Positions 9,080 to 17,432 of a stretch of DNA of 64,000 nt are shown piece by piece. This DNA comes from Aromatoleum anaerobium (lineage in GTDB: Bacteria; Pseudomonadota; Gammaproteobacteria; Burkholderiales; Rhodocyclaceae). Position numbers and translations under genes: made by a program. The DNA lies in the NCBI RefSeq assembly GCF_012910705.2, contig NZ_WTVG02000035.1, positions 62,001 through 126,000 of the forward strand. The letters run 5' to 3'. The notes under the pieces were generated by a model. It had not been told where the DNA came from and ran no database searches. It saw only the letters and a list, made by a program, of their open reading frames with translations. Each line of letters begins with the position of its first letter. The first letter of the stretch is position 1.

Positions 9080-10159
9080 TCAGCGCTCGTCGAACGTGAT
9101 CACGACCCGCTCGGTCAGCGGATGCGCCTGGCAGGTGAGGATGTAGCCGGCATCGATATCGGGCTGCTCGAGGGTGAAGTTCTTGTCCATGCGCACCTTG
9201 CCTTCGATGACTTTCGCCCGGCAGGTGCAGCACACGCCGCCCTTGCACGAATACGGCAGGTCCATGCCGGCGCGCAGCGCGACGTCCAGGATCGACGGAT
9301 CTTCGGCGCGGAACTCCATCTCGCGCCTGAGACCGTCGGCGATCACGGTGACTTTCGCCTGCGCCGCGTCGCCCGGCTCGACATGATGTTCGGGCGCGGA
9401 AGCCGGCACGCCGAAGCGCTCGAGATGAACGTGCTCGTGCGCGACGCCGGCCTTGTGCAGCGCCGCCTCCACTTCGTCGATCATGCCGCCGGGGCCGCAG
9501 ATGAACGCTTCGTCGATGGTATCGACCGGGATCAGCGTGTCGAGGAACGCGGCGACGCGCGCGGCATCGAGCCGGCCGTTGAACAGCGGCACTTCCTGCT
9601 CCTCGCGCGAGAACAGGTTGTACAGCGTGAAGCGCGACAGATAGCGGTTCTTCAGGTCCTCGAGCGCCTCGGCGAACATCACGCTGCCCTGGCGGCGGTT
9701 GCCATACACCAGTGTGAAGCGGCTCTTCGGCTCGGCGCGCAGCGTCGTCTTGATCAGCGACAGGATCGGCGTGATGCCGCTGCCGGCGGCGAACGCGACG
9801 TAGTGCTTGGCATGCGACGGGTCGAGCGGCGTGTGGAACCGGCCTTCGGGCGTCATCACGTCGAGCACGTCGCCGACCTTGATGCCGTTGTCGTTAACCC
9901 AAGTCGAGAACGCGCCGCCGGCGATCTTCTTGATCGCGACGCGCAGTTCGTCGTCATCGACGCCGGCGCAGATGGAATACGAACGGCGCATCTCTTCGTC
10001 GCCGACCCGCACCTTCAGGTTCAGGTGCTGGCCCTGCACGAAGCGGTAGTCGTCGGCGAGCTCGGCCGGCACCTCGAAACGCAGGCTTACCGATTCGGCC
10101 GTCTCGCGCCGCACTTCGGTGACTTTCAGGGGATGGAATTTCGGCGTTCTGGGGGTCAT
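9080..10159 (-). CDS. paaE: Phenylacetyl-CoA epoxidase reductase subunit PaaE
   Basis: Passes electrons from NADPH to the di-iron PaaA subunit. The 359 residues carry an FAD/NAD ferredoxin-reductase module (RSYSICAG near residue 60, GSGITPILSLIKTTL near 125, FICGPGGMIDEV near 225). A C-terminal plant-type [2Fe-2S] domain has cysteines in the pattern CKGGVCCTC (C-x4-C-x2-C) and a last cysteine in ILTCQAHP. It is the last epoxidase-subunit gene in transcription order, 30 bases after paaD. Confidence 0.93.
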   Translation of the reverse strand: MTPRTPKFHPLKVTEVRRETAESVSLRFEVPAELADDYRFVQGQHLNLKVRVGDEEMRRSYSICAGVDDDELRVAIKKIAGGAFSTWVNDNGIKVGDVLDVMTPEGRFHTPLDPSHAKHYVAFAAGSGITPILSLIKTTLRAEPKSRFTLVYGNRRQGSVMFAEALEDLKNRYLSRFTLYNLFSREEQEVPLFNGRLDAARVAAFLDTLIPVDTIDEAFICGPGGMIDEVEAALHKAGVAHEHVHLERFGVPASAPEHHVEPGDAAQAKVTVIADGLRREMEFRAEDPSILDVALRAGMDLPYSCKGGVCCTCRAKVIEGKVRMDKNFTLEQPDIDAGYILTCQAHPLTERVVITFDER

Positions 10160-10189
10160 CAGTGGTCTCCATGGCCGCTCTCGGGCGAC

Positions 10190-10678
10190 TTAGATCGGTT
10201 TGAAATATTCGAACGGTTCGAGGCACGAGCGGCAGCGATACAGCGCCTTGCACGCGGTCGAGCCGAATTCGGACAGGCGCACCGAATCGGTCGAGCCGCA
10301 GCGCGGACACGCGAGCTTCTTCGGCACGAAGCGGATCGGCTGCGGGCCGACCGGCGCGTCGCCGCCCGGCGGGGCGATGCCGTAGGCGCGCAGTTTTTCC
10401 TTCGCCGGCTCGGTGATCCAGTCGGTCGTCCAGGCCGGCGCGAGACGCGTCTCGACCGTCACGTCTCCGCCGCCGGCAGCGACCAGCGCGTCGCGGATGC
10501 TCTGCGCGATGACTTCGGTCGCCGGGCAGCCGGAGTAGGTCGGCGTGACGACGACGCGCAGGCCGGTGGCCGTCGCGACGACTTCGCGCACGATGCCCAG
10601 CTCGGTCACCGAGATCACCGGGATCTCGGGGTCCGGCACGGCCTCGAGCACCTGCCAGGCGCGGGCTTCGGTCAGCAT
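10190..10678 (-). CDS. paaD: Phenylacetyl-CoA epoxidase assembly factor PaaD
   Basis: MIP18/SufT-like protein thought to help mature the iron centres of the epoxidase. The 162 residues begin with the family motif PDPEIPVISVTELG (residue 15 onward) and include a TYSGCPATEVI loop. They end with a zinc-ribbon-like set of cysteines (CPRCGS, then a single C, then CRSC). I chose ATG 10678. A GTG at 10699 overlapping the paaC stop as GTGA is an equally plausible start that adds seven residues. Neither has a strong ribosome binding site. Confidence 0.88.
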   Translation of the reverse strand: MLTEARAWQVLEAVPDPEIPVISVTELGIVREVVATATGLRVVVTPTYSGCPATEVIAQSIRDALVAAGGGDVTVETRLAPAWTTDWITEPAKEKLRAYGIAPPGGDAPVGPQPIRFVPKKLACPRCGSTDSVRLSEFGSTACKALYRCRSCLEPFEYFKPI

Positions 10679-10695
10679 GGCGGTCGTCGCCCCGC

Positions 10696-11469
10696 TCACC
10701 ACTGCGCGCCGGGGTAGGTGCGCTGCATGATCTGCATCTCGGCGAGCAGATGCCCCATGTGCTCGCTGTGGCGGCCGAACTTGCCGTACGAACGGAACGG
10801 CGTGCGCGCCGGCACCGTCAGCGTCGCCTCGGCCAGCACCGGCATGACGAGCGCTTCCCACGCCGTTTCCAGTTCGCTCCAGACCGGGCCGACACCGGCC
10901 GCCGCGACCGCGTCGTCCACCGGCGTCGTGGCGAAGAACTCGGCCGTGTAGGGCCACAGGTAGTCGAGCGCGCCTTGCGCCCGGGCGTGCGAATCAGCCG
11001 TGCCGTCGCCGAGGCGGATCACCCAGTCGCCGGAGTGCTGCGCGTGGTAGCGCGCTTCCTTGATGCTTTTCGCGGCGATCGCGGCCAGCTCGGCATCGCT
11101 CGACGTCATCAGGCGTTCCCACAGCAGCTTCTGGAAGCTGCTGTAGAGGAAGTTGCGCACCATCGTGCGGCCGAAGTCCTGGTTCGGCAGCTCGCACAGC
11201 GTCAGGTTGCGATAGTTCGGCTCGGTGCGCAGGAACGCGAGTTGGTCCTCGTCGCGGCCGCGCCCTTCGAGCCGGCCGGCGTGGGTGAGCAGCATGCGCG
11301 CCTGGCCGATCAGGTCGAGCGACATGTTCGCGAGCGCCATGTCCTCCTCGAGCACCGGCGCGTGGCCGCACCACTCGGACAGGCGCTGGCCGAGGATCAG
11401 CGCGTTGTCGCCGAGGCGCAGCACGTATTCGATATGTTCGGGGCTTGTCATCTGTTGGGTCATCGTCAT
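10696..11469 (-). CDS. paaC: Phenylacetyl-CoA epoxidase structural subunit PaaC
   Basis: Ferritin-like partner that forms the catalytic core with PaaA; it is structural and lacks the full di-iron ligand set (family knowledge). The 257-residue length is typical. Segments include LRLGDNALILGQRLSEWCGH, LANMSLDLIGQAR and EARYHAQHSGDWVIRLGDG. GAGGG lies just before ATG 11469. The gene is 7 bases from paaB and so in the same transcript. Confidence 0.93.
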   Translation of the reverse strand: MTMTQQMTSPEHIEYVLRLGDNALILGQRLSEWCGHAPVLEEDMALANMSLDLIGQARMLLTHAGRLEGRGRDEDQLAFLRTEPNYRNLTLCELPNQDFGRTMVRNFLYSSFQKLLWERLMTSSDAELAAIAAKSIKEARYHAQHSGDWVIRLGDGTADSHARAQGALDYLWPYTAEFFATTPVDDAVAAAGVGPVWSELETAWEALVMPVLAEATLTVPARTPFRSYGKFGRHSEHMGHLLAEMQIMQRTYPGAQW

Positions 11470-11476
11470 CGCCCTC

Positions 11477-11764
11477 TTACATGTGGTTCACTTCGTCCGG
11501 CAGCTGGTAGAACGTCGGGTGCCGGTAGATCTTGTCCTCGGCCGGATCGAACAGCTCCGGCTTCGCGTCGGGGTCGGAAGCGACGATGTGGTCGGCCTGC
11601 ACGACCCACAGGCTCACGCCTTCCTGGCGGCGGGTGTAGACGTCGCGCGCGACCTGCAGCGCGAGCTTCGCATCCGGCGCATGCACGCTGCCGCAGTGTT
11701 TGTGGTCGAGTCCGTTACGGCTGCGGACGAAAACTTCCCACAGCGGCCATTCCTTGCGTTCCAT
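11477..11764 (-). CDS. paaB: Phenylacetyl-CoA epoxidase subunit PaaB
   Basis: Small 95-residue subunit that bridges or stabilises the PaaAC core. The family pattern is evident: EWPLWEVFVRSRNGLDHKH at the start, then HAPDAKLALQVARDVYTRR, and a C-terminal KIYRHPTFYQLPDEV. It lies between paaA and paaC in the conserved order, 59 bases after paaA. The start is the ATG at 11764. Confidence 0.93.
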   Translation of the reverse strand: MERKEWPLWEVFVRSRNGLDHKHCGSVHAPDAKLALQVARDVYTRRQEGVSLWVVQADHIVASDPDAKPELFDPAEDKIYRHPTFYQLPDEVNHM

Positions 11765-11823
11765 GTCTATCTCCTCTGTTGAGAGCGGCTCAGCCCGCCC
11801 TTCGGTCAATTTGTTATCGGGAT

Positions 11824-12828
11824 TCAGGCCGCACGGCTGTCGCGTGCGTCGTGCTTGCGCGCATATTCGAGCGCGGCCTCGCGTACCCACGCGCCGTCGT
11901 CCCAGGCCTTGACGCGTGCCGCGAGCCGGTCGACGTTGCCCTGGCCGTGGCCGTCGACGACATTCCAGAACTCGTCCCAGTCGATCGCGCCGAAGTCGTA
12001 ATGGCCGCGCGCCTCGTTCCACTTGAGCTCGGGGTCCGGCATCGTCACGCCGAGCACCTTGGCCTGCTCGACCGTCGCGTCGACGAACTTCTGCCGCAGG
12101 TCGTCGTTCGAGATGCGCTTGATGCCCCAGCGCGAGCTTTGCGCGGAGTGCGTCGAATCCTTGTCGTGCGGGCCGAACATCATGATCGACGGCCACCACC
12201 AGCGGTTCACCGCGTCCTGCACCATGTCGCGCTGCTCCTCGGTGCCTTTCATCATCGTCAGCAGCAGGTCGTAGCCCTGGCGCTGGTGGAAGGATTCTTC
12301 CTTGCAGATGCGCACCATCGCCCGGGCATACGGACCGTAGCTGCACTTGCACAGCGGGATCTGGTTCATGATCGCGGCGCCGTCGACGAGCCAGCCGACG
12401 ACGCCGATGTCGGCCCAGGTCAGCGTCGGGTAGTTGAAGATCGAGCTGTACTTCGCACGGCCCGAGTGCAGCGCGTCGAGCAGCTCGTCGCGCGACACGC
12501 CGAGCGTCTCGGCCGCCGCGTACAGGTACAGCCCGTGGCCGCCTTCGTCCTGCACTTTCGCGAGCAGGATCGCCTTGCGCTTCAAGGTCGGCGCGCGCGT
12601 GATCCAGTTGCCTTCGGGCAGCATGCCGACGATCTCGGAGTGCGCATGCTGGCTGATCTGGCGCACCAGCGTCTTGCGATAGGACTCGGGCATCCAGTCC
12701 TTCGCCTCGATATAGCCGCCGGCGTCGATCTTCGCGTCGAACTCGGCTTGGTAGGCAGGGTTCTCGATCGTCCGCGGCCCCTTCGCCTCAGTGTTCTGCT
12801 GGGGAATATCCAGAGCTTGTGTGTACAT
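11824..12828 (-). CDS. paaA: Phenylacetyl-CoA 1,2-epoxidase catalytic subunit PaaA
   Basis: Di-iron oxygenase that epoxidises the ring of phenylacetyl-CoA using O2. The 334 residues carry two E-x-x-H ligand motifs, EGGH in the segment [16 protein letters not shown] and ESFH in [15 protein letters not shown]. An [20 protein letters not shown] helix lies between them. GGAG precedes ATG 12828. The length fits the family (about 310-335). It heads the paaABCDE block and follows paaK in the transcript. Its O2 requirement is relevant to the Fnr-like box in the operon promoter. Confidence 0.95.
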   Translation of the reverse strand: MYTQALDIPQQNTEAKGPRTIENPAYQAEFDAKIDAGGYIEAKDWMPESYRKTLVRQISQHAHSEIVGMLPEGNWITRAPTLKRKAILLAKVQDEGGHGLYLYAAAETLGVSRDELLDALHSGRAKYSSIFNYPTLTWADIGVVGWLVDGAAIMNQIPLCKCSYGPYARAMVRICKEESFHQRQGYDLLLTMMKGTEEQRDMVQDAVNRWWWPSIMMFGPHDKDSTHSAQSSRWGIKRISNDDLRQKFVDATVEQAKVLGVTMPDPELKWNEARGHYDFGAIDWDEFWNVVDGHGQGNVDRLAARVKAWDDGAWVREAALEYARKHDARDSRAA

Positions 12829-12909
12829 CGAATGTGCTCCTTCTTCATGTCCGGCCGCGCACGATCGCGCTGCCGGAAAATTCAAATTCTCTGATGGGTG
12901 CTGCTGCGT

Positions 12910-14232
12910 TCATTCCTTCGGGCGGCGGTCGATGACGCGCCTGGCCTTGCCGATCGTCACGCGCTCGATCGAGAACGGCTCGCCGACATGCACCTTCGCC
13001 GAAACGCCGATGAAAGTCTTGATGTGGTGCGCAAGCTCCTTCGCCAGCGCTTCCTTCTGCTCCGGATGACGGCCGACATCGGCCTCCGGGTTGATCTCGA
13101 CTTTCACCGTCAGCGTGTCCATGTGGCCCTGCTTATCGACTTCGAGCACGTACTGCGGCGCGAGCTTGGGCATCTTGCAGATCAGCTCCTCGACCTGCGT
13201 CGGGAAGAGGTTCACGCCGCGGATGATCAGCATGTCGTCGGAACGTCCGGTGATCTTCGCCATGCGCCGCATGCTGCGCGAGGTCGGCGGCAACAGCCGC
13301 GTCAGGTCGCGCGTGCGGTAGCGGATCACCGGCATCGCCTCCTTCGTCAGCGTCGTGAACACCAGCTCGCCCTCGGCGCCGTCTGGCAGCACTTCACCGG
13401 TATTCGGATCGATGATCTCGGGGTAGAAGTGGTCTTCCCATACGACCGGGCCGTCCTTGCTCTCGATGCACTCGCTCGCGACGCCCGGCCCCATCACTTC
13501 CGACAGGCCGTAGATGTCCACCGCGTCGAGCCCGGAATGCGCCTCCATCGCCTCGCGCATCCCCTGTGTCCAGGGCTCGGCGCCGAAGATGCCGACTTTC
13601 AGCGAAGTCGACTTCGGGTCGATGCCCATGCGCTCCATCTCGTCGAGGATCGTCAGCATGTAGGACGGCGTCACCATGATGATGTCGGGCTTGAAGTCCT
13701 GGATGACCTGGATCTGCTTCTCGGTCTGCCCGCCGGACATCGGCACCACCACGCAGCCGAGCCGCTCGGCGCCGTAGTGCGCCCCGAGGCCGCCGGTGAA
13801 GAGGCCGTAGCCGTAGGACACATGCACCATGTCGCCGGCCCGCCCGCCGGCGGCGCGGATCGAGCGCGCGACGACATTGGCCCAGGTGTCGATGTCCTTC
13901 AGCGTGTAGCCGACGACGGTCGGCTTGCCGGTCGTGCCCGACGACGCATGCACCCGCGCAAGCTTTTCGCGCGGCACCGCGAACATCCCGAACGGGTAGT
14001 TGTCGCGCAGGTCGGCCTTCGCGGTGAACGGGAACCGGGCGAGGTCTTCGAGCGTTTTCAGGTCGTCGGGATGGACGCCCTGCGCATCGAAGCTCTTGCG
14101 GTAATGCGGCACGTTTTCATACGCATGGCGCACGCTCCACTTCAACCGCTCAAGCTGCAACGCGCGCAGTTCGTCGCGGCTGGCGGTCTCGATCGGCTCC
14201 AGATCACCGGGCAACGGCGTCTTCACTGGCAT
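12910..14232 (-). CDS. paaK: Phenylacetate-CoA ligase PaaK
   Basis: Activates phenylacetate to phenylacetyl-CoA with ATP, the first pathway step. The 440 residues contain the adenylate-forming P-loop VHASSGTTGKPTVVGYT (about residue 105), the A5-like YGLSEVMGPGVASEC, and the late GRSDDMLIIRGVNLFPTQVE (A8 hinge, about 320). The true start is ATG 14232, preceded by GGAGGAG; an in-frame TTG five codons upstream would put that ribosome binding site inside the gene. Confidence 0.94.
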   Translation of the reverse strand: MPVKTPLPGDLEPIETASRDELRALQLERLKWSVRHAYENVPHYRKSFDAQGVHPDDLKTLEDLARFPFTAKADLRDNYPFGMFAVPREKLARVHASSGTTGKPTVVGYTLKDIDTWANVVARSIRAAGGRAGDMVHVSYGYGLFTGGLGAHYGAERLGCVVVPMSGGQTEKQIQVIQDFKPDIIMVTPSYMLTILDEMERMGIDPKSTSLKVGIFGAEPWTQGMREAMEAHSGLDAVDIYGLSEVMGPGVASECIESKDGPVVWEDHFYPEIIDPNTGEVLPDGAEGELVFTTLTKEAMPVIRYRTRDLTRLLPPTSRSMRRMAKITGRSDDMLIIRGVNLFPTQVEELICKMPKLAPQYVLEVDKQGHMDTLTVKVEINPEADVGRHPEQKEALAKELAHHIKTFIGVSAKVHVGEPFSIERVTIGKARRVIDRRPKE

Positions 14233-14333
14233 GGTTCTCTCCTCCAAAGGTTTTCGGCTGCGTGGATTTCATCATGAAGCACGATTGTGGCCACCACTGG
14301 ACCTCGCATGCCCCGATCCACATCAAGGGTTGT

Positions 14334-14798
14334 TCACAAATCCACGACCGCCCGGCCTTTCAGGCGGTATGACTTGCCGCGCATCATCGCGAGCAGCTCG
14401 CCTTTCTGGTTGACGACACTGATGTCATAGACCCCGGTGCGGCCGGCGACGAAAAGCTCTTTCGCTTCGGCGATGAGCACGTCGCCCGGGCGGCCCGGCG
14501 CCATGAAGTCGAGGCTGATGCCCGACGCGACAGTCATTTCGTTGTGGCTGTTGCACGAATACGCGAACGCCGCATCGGCGAGCAGCGTGATGAAACCGCC
14601 GTGGCAGATGCCGAAAGCGTTGAGCATGTCGTTGCGCACCGTCATCGTCAGCTTCGCGTAGCCCGGCCCGACCGCTTCGACGCCGATGCCGAAGCTCTTC
14701 AGCGTCGGGTCCTTCTCCGACATGCCGTCGCGCACCCGTTCAGCGAGTGCCTGCGGCGCGAGCCCGTTCGTGAGATCACGGAATCCGGCCTCAGTCAT
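14334..14798 (-). CDS. paaI: Hot-dog fold acyl-CoA thioesterase PaaI
   Basis: Cleaves ring-hydroxylated or stalled phenylacetyl-CoA intermediates and so frees CoA (family knowledge). The 154 residues hold the hot-dog signature NAFGICHGGFITLLADAAF with the catalytic Asp, and SGISLDFMAPGRPGD further on. Its first 8 bases overlap the end of paaH, so translation is coupled. A 101-base gap then separates it from paaK. Confidence 0.92.
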   Translation of the reverse strand: MTEAGFRDLTNGLAPQALAERVRDGMSEKDPTLKSFGIGVEAVGPGYAKLTMTVRNDMLNAFGICHGGFITLLADAAFAYSCNSHNEMTVASGISLDFMAPGRPGDVLIAEAKELFVAGRTGVYDISVVNQKGELLAMMRGKSYRLKGRAVVDL

Positions 14799-16320
14799 GC
14801 ACCAGCTCTCCCTTGAAAGCCTTGCGCTGCAGGAACGGCGACACCCGATAACGCTCCTCGCCGTAATGCGCAGCGAGGTTCGAGATCACTTCGGCGATGA
14901 ACGCCGCGCCGAGCTGATCGGCCCACGCGAGCGGACCGCCTTTCGGGTAGTTGGTGCCGTGGCACATCGCGGTATCGACGTCGGCAGCGCTGGCAACGCC
15001 GTACAACACCGCATCGGCGGCCTCGTTGGCGAGCATTGCGACGACGCGCAGCGACAGCAGGCCGGCCACGTCGTCGATGACCGTCACATTGACGCCGGCT
15101 TTCTGCAGCGTGCCGATGACGGCGCGGAACGCGCCCAGGCCGCACTGGTCGGCGCGCGCGACGGTGATGCGCCCGGTCGCGGCAAAGTCGAGGCACAGGT
15201 CGAGCAGCACCAGGTTCGGGCACTCCTCCTCGACCGCACGGCGGGTCGCAGTGCGCCCGTCGGACAGCGCGACGCACGCCGCGCCGATCTTCATCCAGCC
15301 GCGTCCGCCCTTGCCCGCTTCGCGCCGCACTTCGACGCCACCGGCTTCGAGCCGCGCGATCAGCGGCGCCGCGGCGCCAATGTCGCCGACAACCGCGATC
15401 TTCGCCTCGGCGTTGCGCAGCGGTTCGCTGCGCGCCGGCGGCCTGACCGCGCCTTCGGCATAGTCGTAGAAGCCGCGCCCGCTCTTGCGGCCGAGCCGGC
15501 CGGCAAACACCAGTTCCTGCTGGATCAGGCTCGGGGCGAAGCGGCGATCGTTGAAATACGCCTCGAACACCGATCGCGTCACGGCAAAATTCACGTCGTG
15601 CCCGATCAGGTCCATCAGTTCGAACGGTCCCATCGCGAAGCCGCAGCCTTCGCGCAGGATCGCGTCGAGCGTCTGCGGTTCGGCCGCTTTCTCGGCGAGC
15701 ACGCGCAACGCTTCGGCGTAGTACGGTCGCGCGACGCGGTTGACGATGAAGCCCGGCGTCGACTTCGCATGCACCGGAATCTTGCCCCACGCGCGCGCCG
15801 TCGCGTGCAGCGTGTCGGCGACTGCGCGCTCCGTCGCGAGCCCCGAGACGATCTCGACGAGCGCCATGCGCGGCGCCGGGTTGAAGAAATGCAGCCCGGC
15901 GAATCGCTCGGGACGAGCGAGTCCGGCGCCCATCGCGGTGATCGACAGCGACGAGGTGTTGCTCGCGAGGATCGCGTCTTCGCCAAGCAGCGCTTCGAGG
16001 TCCCTGAACAGCGACTGCTTGACGCCGAGATCCTCGACGATCGCCTCGATCGCGAGGCCGGCATCGCGCGCGTCGGCAAGGGCTGATAACGGCAGCACGC
16101 GCGCCAGGATTGCCTGGGCGTCGGCTTCGGGCAGCCGCCCCTTGCCGACGAGGTAGCGCAGGTCCTTGTCGATACCGGCAAGACCTGACCGAACCGCCTC
16201 GGGGCGGCCGTCGTACAGATACACCGTGTGGCCGGCGCGCGCGGCAACGTGCGCGATGCCGCTGCCCATGGCGCCGGCGCCAATCACGAGCACTTTCACG
16301 TTCTTGTTGAGCGCCTTCAT
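14791..16320 (-). CDS. paaH: 3-hydroxyadipyl-CoA dehydrogenase PaaH
   Basis: NAD-dependent oxidation of 3-hydroxyadipyl-CoA in the beta-oxidation part of the pathway. The 509 residues begin with the Rossmann motif IGAGAMGSGIAHVAARAG. The HxxNP catalytic segment is FAGLHFFNPAPRMALVE, and TPGFIVNRVARPYYAE and LMDLIGHDVNFAV follow. The second half repeats the C-terminal 3HCDH helical domain, giving the long form typical of PaaH. The gap to paaG is 39 bases. Confidence 0.92.
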   Translation of the reverse strand: MKALNKNVKVLVIGAGAMGSGIAHVAARAGHTVYLYDGRPEAVRSGLAGIDKDLRYLVGKGRLPEADAQAILARVLPLSALADARDAGLAIEAIVEDLGVKQSLFRDLEALLGEDAILASNTSSLSITAMGAGLARPERFAGLHFFNPAPRMALVEIVSGLATERAVADTLHATARAWGKIPVHAKSTPGFIVNRVARPYYAEALRVLAEKAAEPQTLDAILREGCGFAMGPFELMDLIGHDVNFAVTRSVFEAYFNDRRFAPSLIQQELVFAGRLGRKSGRGFYDYAEGAVRPPARSEPLRNAEAKIAVVGDIGAAAPLIARLEAGGVEVRREAGKGGRGWMKIGAACVALSDGRTATRRAVEEECPNLVLLDLCLDFAATGRITVARADQCGLGAFRAVIGTLQKAGVNVTVIDDVAGLLSLRVVAMLANEAADAVLYGVASAADVDTAMCHGTNYPKGGPLAWADQLGAAFIAEVISNLAAHYGEERYRVSPFLQRKAFKGELVHD

Positions 16321-16359
16321 TTGACGTCCTTTACAGCGAATGGCGAGAGTTGCATGGTC

Positions 16360-17178
16360 CTAATCCCCCTTGAACCGGGGCGCGCGCTTTTCGATGAATG
16401 CGGCGACGCCTTCGCGATAGTCGTTCGACTGGCCGCACACCGTCATCATGTTGCGCTCGAGGTCGAGCTGGGTTTCAAAGTCGTTCGTCGAGCTTGCCCA
16501 GATCGCCTTCTTGGTCTGCGCGTAGCCGAAGGTCGGACCTTGCGCGAGGCTCGCCGCGACCTGCTGCACGGTCGGCATCAGCGCGTCGTCGTCGACGCAT
16601 TTCCAGATCAGGCCCCACTGTTCGGCCTGTTCGGCGCCGAGCTTCTCGCCGAGCAGCGCGAGGCCGAGCGCGCGCGCCGGGCCGACGAGGCGCGGCAGGA
16701 TCCAGCTGCCGCCGGTGTCCGGCACCACGCCGAGCTTGCTGAACGACTGGATGAAGCTCGCCGAACGCGCCGCGAACACGAGGTCGCACGCCAGCGCGAT
16801 GCTCGCCCCGGCGCCGGCCGCCACGCCATTGACCGCAGCGATAACCGGCAGGTCGAGGTTGCGCAGCGCCATCGCCAAGGGCTTGTAGTTCTTCTCGACC
16901 GATGCGCCGAGGTCGACCGGCGCCTCGCCCGGGGCGACCGCGCGGTCGGAGAGATCCTGCCCGGCGCAGAAACCGCGCCCGGCGCCGGTGATCACGAGAA
17001 CGCGGACGGTGCCGCTGTCGCGACCGGCCTTCACCGCGGCGAGCGCCTCGCGCACTTCCTCATGCATGCGGTTCGTGAAGCTGTTGAGCCGGTCAGGGCG
17101 GTTCAGCGTCAGCGTCGCGACTCCGCCGACGACTTCCATGCGGATCGTTTCTCCCTGCATGTCAAACTCGTTGCTCAT
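16360..17178 (-). CDS. paaG: 1,2-epoxyphenylacetyl-CoA isomerase (crotonase family) PaaG
   Basis: Converts the ring epoxide to oxepin-CoA and later shifts double bonds. The 272 residues show crotonase motifs ITGAGRGFCAGQDLSD (oxyanion hole, catalytic Asp in QDLSD), AVNGVAAGAGASIALACDL and SFSKLGVVPDTGGSW, all matching PaaG better than PaaF. It is the promoter-proximal gene of the long leftward paa operon. ATGs at codons 7 and 14 are alternative starts. Confidence 0.9.
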   Translation of the reverse strand: MSNEFDMQGETIRMEVVGGVATLTLNRPDRLNSFTNRMHEEVREALAAVKAGRDSGTVRVLVITGAGRGFCAGQDLSDRAVAPGEAPVDLGASVEKNYKPLAMALRNLDLPVIAAVNGVAAGAGASIALACDLVFAARSASFIQSFSKLGVVPDTGGSWILPRLVGPARALGLALLGEKLGAEQAEQWGLIWKCVDDDALMPTVQQVAASLAQGPTFGYAQTKKAIWASSTNDFETQLDLERNMMTVCGQSNDYREGVAAFIEKRAPRFKGD

Positions 17179-17283
17179 TCAGGTCTCCTGATTGTTTGCC
17201 CGGGTGCGGCGTGGCACCCTGTCGGCGTCCCGGTCGCGTCCTGCCAGCGTCGAATTGGGGGTGCTGGGGGGTGCTGGAGTTGT

Positions 17284-17299
17284 TTGACCGACCGGTCAA
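17284..17299. promoter_or_regulatory. TetR-type operator, probable PaaR binding site
   Basis: A perfect inverted repeat, TTGACCG-AC-CGGTCAA, lies between divergent paaG and paaN. It sits immediately downstream of a candidate paaG -10 element, where a bound repressor would block initiation. The size and form are typical of TetR-family operators. I saw no second copy elsewhere in the window. Confidence 0.7.
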
Positions 17300-17302
17300 T
17301 CA

Positions 17303-17332
17303 ATAGTAATCTTGACCCAGATCAAAAGACAA
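17303..17332 (-). promoter_or_regulatory. Candidate promoter of the paaG operon
   Basis: On the minus strand, TTGTCT (17332-17327) and TACTAT (17308-17303) are separated by 18 bases, giving a plausible sigma-70 promoter with a start near 17296. That start would fall inside the TetR-type palindrome. It was read by eye only. Confidence 0.4.
17312..17325. promoter_or_regulatory. Fnr/Anr-like box in the paaG/paaN intergenic region
   Basis: TTGAC-CCAG-ATCAA differs by one base from the Fnr consensus TTGAT-N4-ATCAA. It falls between the candidate -35 and -10 elements of paaG. Binding there would be expected to repress rather than activate the leftward operon. Confidence 0.5.
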
Positions 17333-17432
17333 CTGTTTTTTGCTTGACAAGTTTTCCGCGCTGCAACATCGGCGCACCCCAGAACGCAGAGCCCTGCGCG
17401 GCGGCATCCCATCCCGACGAGAGGAGAGTTCC

